The notes under the pieces were generated by a model that saw only the letters and a program-made list of their open reading frames with translations, was not told where the DNA came from and did not search any database. The translations under genes were made by a program, and so were the position numbers. A stretch of 64,000 nucleotides of DNA from Cymbomonas tetramitiformis (lineage: Eukaryota > Chlorophyta > Pyramimonadophyceae > Pyramimonadales > Pyramimonadaceae). The stretch lies in contig LGRX02029181.1 of NCBI GenBank assembly GCA_001247695.2, forward strand, positions 1-64,000. Reading direction: 5' to 3'. Shown in pieces: positions 49,612 to 59,101 of the stretch (its first letter is position 1; each line of letters opens with the position of its first letter).

Positions 49612-49932
49612 ATGGCTCAACAACCAGGATTGGTTGGGTACAACATGATAAAAGATGTAGGACCGAACGTGGACAAACAGATTCACACCGCGACGATGTT
49701 TCAAATGTCAGGTTTTAGACCGGTTATGATGCAACAACTCCCATGTAAAACAATCAATGACATCACATATCCACCATTCAGGATAAGCAACGTTCATCCT
49801 TTGGCGGGATACAAAAGTTATACTTTAGGGCATGGTGAAAAGCTTTCTCAAAAGATGGAAATGTTCCATTTCCCGATGGAGCATCCATTGAATAGTCGAT
49901 TGTTGCAACCTGTACCTTTGTTTTTTTCATAG
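49612..49932 (+). CDS. Small virion-module protein (106 aa), unknown
   Basis: Met/Pro/Gln-rich, with MQQLPCKTINDITYPPFRIS. No membrane segment. It lies directly after the capsid gene and is preceded by an AATAGTATACA motif, suggesting a late virion protein. Confidence 0.55.
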   Translation: MAQQPGLVGYNMIKDVGPNVDKQIHTATMFQMSGFRPVMMQQLPCKTINDITYPPFRISNVHPLAGYKSYTLGHGEKLSQKMEMFHFPMEHPLNSRLLQPVPLFFS

Positions 49933-49945
49933 ATTAGTATATACA

Positions 49946-50392
49946 ATGTCAGCTTTCGGAAATGAATTGAATGCAAAAACCTTAACTTATGCCAATACTA
50001 CGTTTCGCACAACACTAAGAAATGGAACATTGATACAATTAACAAAGGATGATGTACAGAATCAAATTATATTAGGTGATACTGCTACAAATGTTCGGTT
50101 GCCGGAATGTCTACCTGCTATCAAAGGTAAAATGTTTACAATTTATAACGGAACAGCCGCAACAGGCAGCATAGTGACTCTTCAAAAGTTTGAGGGTGAC
50201 AGAATAAATGGATCTTCAGACACAATTAACGGCGATATTGAGTTGAAAAATGGTGCAACCAATGGCGAAAGTATAACGAGCGTCACTCTAATTGCATCAG
50301 GCGAAAGGACGTTTCAATCAGGTTCAACTACCGTTGTTGACATTCCAGGAAATTGGTATGTGATTTCAACATCTTATCGGAATACATATTAA
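49946..50392 (+). CDS. Beta-rich protein with MSAFG anchor
   Basis: 148 residues. The first residues MSAFGNELNAKTL match the starts of the two fibre-like proteins at 50415 and 52788 (MS(A/S)FG...L). The remainder looks like beta strands with Gly/Thr. Probably a fibre or spike component. AGTATATACA precedes the ATG. Confidence 0.55.
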   Translation: MSAFGNELNAKTLTYANTTFRTTLRNGTLIQLTKDDVQNQIILGDTATNVRLPECLPAIKGKMFTIYNGTAATGSIVTLQKFEGDRINGSSDTINGDIELKNGATNGESITSVTLIASGERTFQSGSTTVVDIPGNWYVISTSYRNTY

Positions 50393-50414
50393 AATATAAA
50401 AAGTATAGTATATA

Positions 50415-52223
50415 ATGTCAGCTTTCGGTTCAAATTTAATTGTAACAGAAATTAACGGTAAACCATTTGTAAATGGTACGGGTCCAACCGATACACTAAC
50501 GTGCGATACAGTGGTGTGTCAAACTATAGGCAGCGTTGAATCGCCGCTTGAGACCATGCATATCGGGTCAGATATACGCTATCAGAACGATATCAAATTC
50601 ATAGATACTCAAGACCCATTGAATCAACGAGAACAAATGTCCTTGTTGACAGATGGGTCGCTAAAAGTACACACATCAATCAAATTCAACGACTTCGTGT
50701 TGAACAACCCGGTTTCCAAATCACGATTTTCAGCAGGTCTCGATGACCTCGATGCATCGTTTGAGATTAAAAGCTTGGATCCTGTTGAACAAACACGAGT
50801 TAAGATTGGGGAAACCGGTATTAATGAAATTACATGTATGCAAACGACAATCAATATAGAGCCATTCGGCAGTGGTCTGTTAATCAACGACGGTCCACTC
50901 GTGCTCAACAGCGGTGATATCACATTGACTGCAGGTAAGTATATTGGAGATGGCTCATTATTGAGTAACTTACCCACAGGTGCGAACCAAGATTTGCAAT
51001 CTGTGACTACTCAAGGAAGCACGACTAGTGTCGCCGATGTTTCATACACCGGAACGGGTACCATGGTAGTCAATCAAGAAAAACTGAGTGGAAATAATCT
51101 TAGAATTGAGAGTGGCTCTGTATCGAGTGGTAAGGTATCGATCGGAGAGCAGTCTCAAGGGTTTACCAATGCCGACCACATTGGAGACCGTTCTATCGCT
51201 ATAGGTAGGAATGCATTGTCCATTAACAATACAACAAGTAATGATACGATTGCGATTGGTTCTGGTTCGTGTAATTCTAATTGTGGTGACTATGTCGTGT
51301 CTATTGGCGACGACTGTGGTCAGGTTAACTGCAAAGATGCAGCAGTGAACATTGGAAAATATGCAGGTGAATATACAGCCGGTGAAAGTTCCATAAACAT
51401 AGGTGCTTTGGCAGGACAAAACTCTACTCAGAGTGCGGTTAACACCGATAACACAATCGTTTTGAACGCGAGCGGGGTAGAATTAAATGCCGGTGTCGCA
51501 AGTAGTTGTTATATCAGGCCTATCAGGGCCAGTCCCGATCCTTCAAGCGAGTCACAAATGTTGCATTATGACACAGCATCCAATGAGGTCCGATATGGTC
51601 CTGTTTCTAGTGGCGGCGGTGTTCCAAGTTTATCACAGGTCCTTGCTGTCGGAAATACCGGTGGTTCGATCCAACTCAGTTCAGATTTAGACACAACTGC
51701 TATTAGAATTACAAACAGTATTGACTGGGCTTACACAAATCCAAACACATCTTCGATAACGACCGATGGTATTCCTTTGACACAACTTACAAGTGCTTAT
51801 CGAAAAACTACATCACCTAATACGTTCACCGGTCAAGTCTATACCATGGTGAACACAACATCTTCAACGATAACGTCGGGAACGGTTGTCTCTTTTGACG
51901 ATGTCAGCACGAACATCAACGGTGTAAAGCCATACTCTGCGATAAACACAACTACTAATACCAATGTGGCTGTTATCGGTGTATGTATCCAAGATAGTCT
52001 TGCAGGTAATTCTTGTTTTGTACTTATTAGCGGTTTCTGTTCTGTTAACTGTATTGATGGTTCGTATACCAAGGGGCAATTATTAGGAGTTCAAGCAAAT
52101 GGTATTGTAAATTCAGCGACAGTCACAACGACGACCGGTGTGATCGGGTGCTGTATGGAAACCGTAACTCATGCATCGCCAAATGCAGTTATATGTTATT
52201 TACAACCGTCATTTAAATTGTAA
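50415..52223 (+). CDS. Fibre/adhesin-like protein with head repeats
   Basis: 602 residues. After the MSAFGSNLIV start comes a beta-rich stalk. Around residues 255-345 there are repeats such as RSIAIGRNALS, DTIAIGSGSC, YVVSIGDDCG, AAVNIGKYAG and SSINIGALAG, which resemble the left-handed beta-roll repeats of trimeric adhesins. The C-terminal 200 residues form a separate, Ser/Thr-rich domain (VIGVCIQDSLAGNSCFVLIS) that could bind receptors. Several Cys occur in the repeats. Likely the host-binding fibre (inference). Confidence 0.65.
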   Translation: MSAFGSNLIVTEINGKPFVNGTGPTDTLTCDTVVCQTIGSVESPLETMHIGSDIRYQNDIKFIDTQDPLNQREQMSLLTDGSLKVHTSIKFNDFVLNNPVSKSRFSAGLDDLDASFEIKSLDPVEQTRVKIGETGINEITCMQTTINIEPFGSGLLINDGPLVLNSGDITLTAGKYIGDGSLLSNLPTGANQDLQSVTTQGSTTSVADVSYTGTGTMVVNQEKLSGNNLRIESGSVSSGKVSIGEQSQGFTNADHIGDRSIAIGRNALSINNTTSNDTIAIGSGSCNSNCGDYVVSIGDDCGQVNCKDAAVNIGKYAGEYTAGESSINIGALAGQNSTQSAVNTDNTIVLNASGVELNAGVASSCYIRPIRASPDPSSESQMLHYDTASNEVRYGPVSSGGGVPSLSQVLAVGNTGGSIQLSSDLDTTAIRITNSIDWAYTNPNTSSITTDGIPLTQLTSAYRKTTSPNTFTGQVYTMVNTTSSTITSGTVVSFDDVSTNINGVKPYSAINTTTNTNVAVIGVCIQDSLAGNSCFVLISGFCSVNCIDGSYTKGQLLGVQANGIVNSATVTTTTGVIGCCMETVTHASPNAVICYLQPSFKL

Positions 52224-52234
52224 ATATATTGTAA

Positions 52235-52774
52235 ATGCCTGTAAAGCGAAATGATCCTAATTTACCAAGTTGTGAAACCGTCGTTCAAGATGGGGTCGGT
52301 ATGAGAATAAAAGGTATTATAAATGGTAGACTTGCAAATACTCGATGCAAGGTAAGAAATATTGCTGACGCCCAAGGAAACGTAGTTAGATATAATAAAC
52401 AGAACTTACCAAAAACAAAAGCAAAAACAGATCAACGTCAATCTAGGGTGAACGTATCATTAGAGGGTGGGACCGGTGCAAACGCCATTTTAATATATGA
52501 TACAGGGGCAACGTCCACCCAAATGAGCACAGCAGATGCCAGACTTATAGGAATAATTAAACCAGACGGTACGTCCGATTATCATAATCAACCACAACGT
52601 GCTACCGGTATAGGCGGTTCGGTTGCCACAACACAATATTCCGACGTTCCTTTAATATTACCAGCGACCGGTGAAGTCACAGAAGGCTCGGTATTGGTTT
52701 ATCCTAACGCTATAGGATTGTTAGGTATATCACATATAAAACACTTTAAACGATACAGCGTGAAATTTAAATAG
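52235..52774 (+). CDS. Retropepsin-like aspartic protease
   Basis: 179 residues. ILIYDTGATST (catalytic Asp89 in DTGA), a flap-like GIGGSV (125-130) and LLGISHIKHF (162-171) reproduce the order of a single-chain retropepsin monomer, which works as a dimer. The N-terminal 75 residues are basic. It lies between two fibre-like genes. No adenain/Ulp1-type cysteine protease, the usual maturation protease of this virus group, is visible elsewhere. I therefore infer that this enzyme may take that role. A protease needed for fibre processing is the alternative. Confidence 0.72.
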   Translation: MPVKRNDPNLPSCETVVQDGVGMRIKGIINGRLANTRCKVRNIADAQGNVVRYNKQNLPKTKAKTDQRQSRVNVSLEGGTGANAILIYDTGATSTQMSTADARLIGIIKPDGTSDYHNQPQRATGIGGSVATTQYSDVPLILPATGEVTEGSVLVYPNAIGLLGISHIKHFKRYSVKFK

Positions 52775-52787
52775 GTACATATGATAT

Positions 52788-53609
52788 ATGTCAAGTTTTG
52801 GACAAAGTTTAGTTTGTAAGAATTTAACATGTGATACCGTTAATGGTCAAACATACAATCCTGTACAAAGTTCAAAATGGACCGAAACAAATAATGTTTT
52901 GGAACCGGCAACCGCTGGAGCAAGTGTAAAAATTTCCGGTTTAGAAGTAGATGGAAATGCAAGAATCAATGGTGGAATTGTCAACGTTGCACAATTAAGT
53001 TCCGAGACAAATTTAGAATTACAAGGGTCAAAATCTGCTGATTCAACATTTATAGATTTGAATACATCACTGGTTGAATTATCAGAAGTTAATTCAGTGT
53101 ATGCTTTGGAGTTTCGTAAACGACCTATTATACCATCAAATCAATTTTTTAGAATTAACATGTTAGGTGATATCATAGGTTGTAATGATATAGATTGCAA
53201 TAAGTTAACAACAAAAACTTTACAATATGAAAATCTTGATATGTCTAAGTTTCCTAGAATACAACCTACAGCTGGTCAAGGTACTCGAATATTGACATTC
53301 CCTTCAAATACTTTTGGTGTATTGTGTGAATTTCAGTTAGCAGGATCTGAAACCGGTTCTCCAATAGCTAATTTCAAAATTCAACACGCTGATACAGCTG
53401 TGAATGAGAATATTATAGACAAGTATATTTTGATTTGTGAAGGTTTAGGTATCTTTACAACAGAAGCACAAAAAGATACATTAGTTGCATCTTCAAATTT
53501 AATTGATGAGACTGATTTGGAGCTTAGTATTTCTTCTTTGTATCGAAATTTTAACACCGATGTTATTAGATTTTTCTTGAAGTTAACTCCTGTTCTTCCA
53601 GCCCCGTAA
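52788..53609 (+). CDS. Fibre-like protein with MSSFG anchor
   Basis: 273 residues. The start MSSFGQSLVCKNLTCDTVNG closely matches that of the 602-aa protein (LTCDTVVCQT occurs there a little later). A beta-rich middle and a C-terminal domain (FGVLCEFQLAGSETGSPIAN) follow. It probably uses the same attachment site on the particle. It is the last gene before the right terminal repeat. Confidence 0.6.
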   Translation: MSSFGQSLVCKNLTCDTVNGQTYNPVQSSKWTETNNVLEPATAGASVKISGLEVDGNARINGGIVNVAQLSSETNLELQGSKSADSTFIDLNTSLVELSEVNSVYALEFRKRPIIPSNQFFRINMLGDIIGCNDIDCNKLTTKTLQYENLDMSKFPRIQPTAGQGTRILTFPSNTFGVLCEFQLAGSETGSPIANFKIQHADTAVNENIIDKYILICEGLGIFTTEAQKDTLVASSNLIDETDLELSISSLYRNFNTDVIRFFLKLTPVLPAP

Positions 53610-53640
53610 TTTCTTCGGGGGGATTTTTTAGAATTAATGA

Positions 53641-54457
53641 TAAGATATCGGAAGAGAAAAAGGAATCAAGTTTTGTCATAAAGAGAAACTTAAAATTACT
53701 ATATACACCATTCTCAGTTTATGACAAGGAAAAGGAACAATCAAAGATTGTTCCCGGTGCGATCGCAAAAAAAGCATGAAACGCCCGATATTTTAGGTAA
53801 CCATTGCCTCACTTTTTCAACTACTTCTCTAATTATGACAAACCATAAAAGGAACAATCTTTGATTGTTCCCGGAGCCAAATCGCAGATTTCCAGATGTG
53901 TACCACCGGACTGTGTCACAAACAGAAACTTATATTTACTATAATACTACTTCTCTAATTATGACACATGGTGTCGGCTTGTGCAGATCTGCCATAGGAT
54001 GTTCCAAACCGGGGATTAATACTATAGTAATATAATCTCACATCGGAACACATAACACACAAGAGCGGGGTTGTCACAGATTTCCAGAAACACAATTTCA
54101 GATATTGTCGCAGAATTCCAGAAACACAATTTCAGATATTGTCGCAGAATTCCAGAAAATTCTAATGTTCCAAACCGGGGATTAATACTATAGTAATATA
54201 TTCTCACTTTGGAACACAATCACACAATAGATATATGTTAGCGAGCTTGGGGAAGCGAGCGATGCAAGACTGGCGTGGGCGGTAAGTAGGCGGTCACGGT
54301 GTCGGCTTATGAAGATCTGCCATAGATAACCATAGGTGCTCACTACATGGGAAGCGTTCCGAAATACTGGGAAATCCTGGCAAAATACAGAAGGTACTTA
54401 AGGAATACAGTTGTATTTAATAAGGATACTCACCCTCTACACGCTTCCCATGTAGTC
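53641..54457. repeat. PLV right terminal inverted repeat
   Basis: Reverse complement of 28546-29354 with small differences. It contains 49-bp units at 54001-54049 and 54167-54215, 51-bp units at 53675-53725 and 53915-53965, and 21-bp palindromes at 53734-53754 and 53851-53871. The tip carries the ACTACATGGGAAGCG hairpin arms. Confidence 0.92.
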
Positions 54458-55643
54458 ACCATGACGGAATTCATGGCGTGCACCTGCTCGTTGGTCGAGA
54501 AGACGGTCACGCAATCCACGGGTGGGATCACCCCGGTGTTTGGATTGATCACGCGCGCGTTGAGTATATTGAGGTTCTCCGCTGTCAAAGTTCCCCAGCG
54601 CATCGCGCGACAGAGACGTAGAAGCTCGGGATCGCTCTGTCGGTGGTTCTCCTCCAGCAAGATCACCGTGTTCAGCAATTCGTGCCAGATGTACTCACCG
54701 ACATCGTCGATTGAAGTCCCCGCGCTCCGTTCACTCACCCGATGATATACTGGAATTGGTGGGAGTACTGGTGGCAATTGGAACAAGTCGCCGATATATC
54801 CTATCCCAGACAGCCCACCCATTGGCTCCTCATGATTGTCCAGCTTCTTGCGCAAATGCAGGCTGATCTTTCCGTTTTCTTTGCGTTTCAACATCGAAAC
54901 CTCGTCAATCAGCGGCAAAACTATCTTCAACTCATCTTCGACTGCAACGTTCGCCATATTCGATAGGAGCTGCGCAAGCTTGTGAATCGTGCAGCCTCCA
55001 ATGAGACATGCGGCTGAACCGGTGATGGCTGTTTTGTGCAGCACGTCGAGTAACCACCACGAAGATGCGAGCGTTGTGACGGCCTTGATGACCTCTGACT
55101 TTCCGGAGCCCGCTTCACCACCAAAATACATGAACAATTGCTTGAGGTGGAGTCCCCACCCATGAGATGCGCAATAACCTTATCACACACCGGAGATCTG
55201 AACGAATTCTCACGTGCGATGTGACGCACGAGTGGGACAGAGAGCATGACAAACGCGTAATGTTGCTTGTGGTTAAGTTTGAAGTGAGCCGAGACTGCGC
55301 CAACGCTCGCAAATAACGGCACTTCCAAACTGTGGTCACCGGCGTCACGGCAGACACTGGCTACGGAATACGGAACACCTTGAAATATAATTGAGAATTC
55401 CGTTATGGTAGGTGGACGGTGATTGTGATCGTTGTCGATTGAAATGTTGAGCATATCTCCGTCCTCGCCGCTGATGGGTCCCGCGCCATCTGTTCCATTA
55501 TCCCGCAGACTACCGGATGTATATGTTATCTCATCGCTCAATATAATATGTGTGTGGAATGCTCGGTGCATGGGATAATGCCTTGTGAGTGGAATGTCGT
55601 TGTATGCAAGATGATACGTGAGTTGAAATATATCACAAGGCAC
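54458..55643 (-). pseudogene. PIF1-like helicase, truncated and frameshifted
   Basis: The minus-strand frame has Walker A (FGGEAGSGKSEVIKAV), ITGSAACLIGGCTIHKLA, Walker B (PLIDEVSML), GDLFQLPPV and LLEENHRQSD, which are typical PIF1/Helitron-type helicase motifs. An upstream frame (QLTYHLAYNDIPLTRHYPMH ... VCDKVIAHLMGGDSTS) is joined by a one-base shift near 55137. The coding sequence is cut by the end of the virus (VMV, then viral sequence), and no continuation is visible on the other side. It could be a remnant of a Helitron or of a host or viral helicase gene. Confidence 0.75.
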
Positions 55644-56200
55644 TATCCCATATTCTTATATAATATCAACATATATAGTAATATATCATGAGGAGAGAAC
55701 ATTTCATTAAACTAGCAATGTGACTACCCCCCTGATCAAGGACATAATGTTAATCGACTCATATGACAACTGCATATATGTCATATAGGTATTATATGAC
55801 AACTTGCTGATGGGACCCCGACCTCTTTCATTAGATGGCCAAGTATCGTCGTGCATGAACAACATGATATGATGCCGCCGGTCGAATACAACCACTATCA
55901 ATATGATATATCAAAATAGCAATTCTGCTCAAAACTTTTGCATTTGCATGTTATATACATGTGCGCATGCATGCATGCATGTGTGTGTGTGTATACGCAC
56001 ACCTGCCTGAGCTAATTCTGTTCAAAACTTTGGTATATGCATGTTATATATATGTGTGTGTGTGTGTATGCGCACACCTGCCTGGGCTATATATATGATA
56101 TATATGATATATATATATATATATATAACTTTTCATCATATGATAGACATATATGAAATATCTATATGCATACATATATGGGTAATATAATCATATAGTA
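55429..56200. repeat. Direct repeat, copy 1 (paired with 57385-58340)
   Basis: It shares long blocks with 57385-58340, for example GAAATGTTGAGCATATCTCC, ACTACCCCCCTGATCAAGGA and ATTCTGCTCAAAACTTTTGC. It begins inside the helicase pseudogene, so part of that gene is duplicated. It ends in GT and AT microsatellites. Confidence 0.85.
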
Positions 56201-57384
56201 TTCACTCTGGCTTACCACCACGCATTGTGCGATATGTGCCAAGCAACAGAGGCATCCGATTGTCAAATCAGACCGTGATAATCACGACGCGTGTCCCGGC
56301 GTGACGAGGCAAACAAGGCTACACACGAAGCGATTCACAGCGTGAAACACACATACTGCAGGTATGAGCGAAGGTCGCTGCATACACAGACCATATTAGC
56401 ACGCACCACGTGATTATCTCTACACGTATAGTAATGCATGCTGCGTTATGAACACATGCACGTAGGCAACTGTGTCGATAACGCGTACCCTTGGATTACA
56501 TCGTCTCGAAGTCGAACTTGTGCGTGGTCGTTAGGAACGGATCGTTCGCCGCACGTGCGTATGTATATACTATACTTGCAATATGCTAGCAATAGTCGCA
56601 CTGACCACTAACAAACACTTCGTGACTTCGTGTATGGTTGGTGTATTATATCCGTGTCGTCCTGAGCTGAGCTTTGGATGGGTAATATAATCATATGTAT
56701 TTCTTGTACATCAGGCACGGTGCGAAGGGGGAAGCGGAGGCATTGGTCTCCCGCAATAATTGAAGAAGGCATATCGACGCTTGTTGTTTGAGGGCGAAGC
56801 AAGATATATAATATTGTAGGGCATCCGCATCACGCATGGAGATATTATACTTATCATATGCCGTAAAGGCTAAGGTAGCGCCGCGCATGTATGAAATGCC
56901 GCGAGGTGAGGGAGCAAAAACAGACCTGGATCGATTTGCATTCACCGGAGTTGGGGCCGTGCCGCATGCAACTAATAAATGGCTTATATATCAATCATCA
57001 GGGTATTTTAGACAATGATATGTGTGGGTATGCGATATGTCATATTCGTTGACATCGGTGATAATTTATATTACTGCGCGCGCGTGAGATTTTAATAGAA
57101 TTTCGACATTCAAACCAATAATAGTTTGAAATGCCTATCAAAATAAGAGGTGGACGCTTCAATCCACACACTGATGACTACCGTATACCATTGGTTGGAT
57201 ATGTTTTTGAAGCACAGAATCTGATGTGCTCTCACTAGCAGCACCCGCGCACACACACACTTAACACACACACTGAACAACATGAATATTCTACGTGCAA
57301 GTGCATCCAAATATTTTCGTCATTTATTGTAGGGTCACGGCATTGTGTATATAGCATTGAAAATATCATGGTTTAAAGTATATA
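56201..57384. other. Gene-free unique sequence
   Basis: No plausible gene. Short AT repeats and isolated small frames only. A TGGGTAATATAATCATATGT motif near 56680 recurs at 58316. Confidence 0.5.
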
Positions 57385-58340
57385 TGATTGTTGTCGATTG
57401 AAATGTTGAGCATATCTCCGTCCTCACCGCTGCTGGGTTCCGCGCCATCTGTTCCATTATCCCGCAGACCACCGGATGTATATGTTATCTCATTGCTCAA
57501 GATTATAATCTTGCCATCTTGCGTACAGCAACATCCCACTCACAAGGCACTATCCCATATTCTTATAGAATATCAACATATATAGTAATATATCAGGAGG
57601 TATTACACAACGTGATCTCTTACACGCGGTGTGGCAGAGAGTATACAAAAATCATATATCAGGAGGAGAGAACATTTCAGTAAATCAGCAATGTGACTAC
57701 CCCCCTGATCAAGGACATAATGCTAATCGACTTATATGACAATTGCATATATGTCATATAAGTCTTATATGACAAGTTGATGATGGGACCCCGACCTCCT
57801 TCATTAGCCGGTCAAGTATCGACGTGCATGCACAACATGATATGATGCCGCTGGTCGAATACAACCACTATCAATATGATATATCAAAATAGCAATTCTG
57901 CTCAAAACTTTTGCATTTGCATGTTATACATATGTGTGTGTGTGTGTGCATGTGTGTGTGTGTGTGTGTGTATAAGCACACCTGCCTGAGCTATATTTAT
58001 ATATATAACTTTTCAAAGGACAAGGAGGTGTTCTTTACGGACTTCCTCAAAAGTGTAACTCCAAGGCTCTAAGGTGTGCCCACTTATCACATCCGTGGAA
58101 TTAATCGGGGCACCGTCTTGCTCAGTATATTGAGTTGACACAATCCCCCGGCGGTGGTTGATACCGTCCTGAGGTTTTCCAGGGCCCTTTACAGTGGGTG
58201 CCCCTGTTTTAGCGTTGTGTACCCTTGGCGGCGCGACAGGGTGTATAACAAAATTTATTTAACTTTTCATCATATGATAAACATATATGATATATATATA
58301 TATATGCATACATATATGGGTAATATCATCATATGTATTT
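57385..58340. repeat. Direct repeat, copy 2, with an insertion
   Basis: Copy of 55429-56200 with a deletion after TTATCTCATTGCTCAA and extra sequence at about 58015-58255 (CCGTGGAATTAATCGGGGCA). Long GT runs near 57930-57970. Confidence 0.8.
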
Positions 58341-58405
58341 CTTGTACATCTGGCCATATTGAGTTGAATGGTCGGTGATTGGGATAATAACATGTAAGTG
58401 GATTG

Positions 58406-58451
58406 CTCGAGTCATGAGCCAACTATTGCTGTTGGCTCATCATGACTCGAG
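58406..58451. repeat. Inverted repeat with 18-21 bp arms
   Basis: CTCGAGTCATGAGCCAAC, a 7-base loop, then the complement with three extra bases (ATG). It is a strong hairpin of unknown role. Confidence 0.85.
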
Positions 58452-58542
58452 AAAGCAAGACGTGGCTGGGGCCGAGCCCAAGCTGGGTGGCCTTTGTCAT
58501 ACATAACATCGGACACTTCTAGGGACTTCGATTTTATTCCGT

Positions 58543-58794
58543 GTGTTTTCCTCCGGGTACGGAAATCTACGGGCGAGGGGAAGAACGGCAAAATCGCGGT
58601 ACAACACCGAGGATAACTCAAGCTACATTTCTTCCCAGTCCTCTCCGATGCTCCGTGATATTTATGAACATGTCGTCAGGCATAATCCCAAGTATAATCA
58701 CGTGATTTCATTTGTTGCGGCATATCCAGCAAGTTTTCCTGAGGCTGTGGATGTTCTGAAAATACTTCGGAAGTGTCGAGAATTTTTTAACTGA
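58543..58794 (+). CDS. Small ORF, doubtful
   Basis: 83 codons. SPMLRDIYEHVVRHNPKYNH and FPEAVDVLKILRKCREFF look like helices of a real protein, possibly an exon. No homologue is recognised and the start is uncertain. Confidence 0.3.
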   Translation: MFSSGYGNLRARGRTAKSRYNTEDNSSYISSQSSPMLRDIYEHVVRHNPKYNHVISFVAAYPASFPEAVDVLKILRKCREFFN

Positions 58795-59101
58795 ATCCGG
58801 ACGATTAAGTCAGACGTGACAGCCATGTTTCATCGATGTGTTTTATGTTCTACTGGAATGATTTTGCTTTGGCAAAGCGAGGTTTGACAGTCTACAGGTA
58901 AAAGTTTATGGATCGTCATAGCAACTCGTCGCAACTTACTTCCACCCTAAAGAGAATCGAAATGGACCAAGCTGTTGTGTTTTACTTCCTCTTTTCGCTC
59001 CTCTCCCATCACCGCATTTCATATACGTCATAGCTTAGTACATAGATATACACATCAGACGAATGATCTATCTAATTTTTAAAATGGTGTTTCTTGTTGC
59101 C

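Larger units (their letters stand above)
28546..54457. mobile_element. Integrated polinton-like virus (PLV), 25.9 kb
   Basis: It is bounded by inverted repeats of about 0.81 kb and encodes the PLV core set: RVE integrase, family B DNA polymerase, packaging ATPase, major capsid protein and a putative minor capsid protein, plus fibres, lipase and protease. Nearly all ORFs are intact. It is AT-rich against a GC-richer host flank. The left and right flanks do not show a matching short target duplication. Confidence 0.92.
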
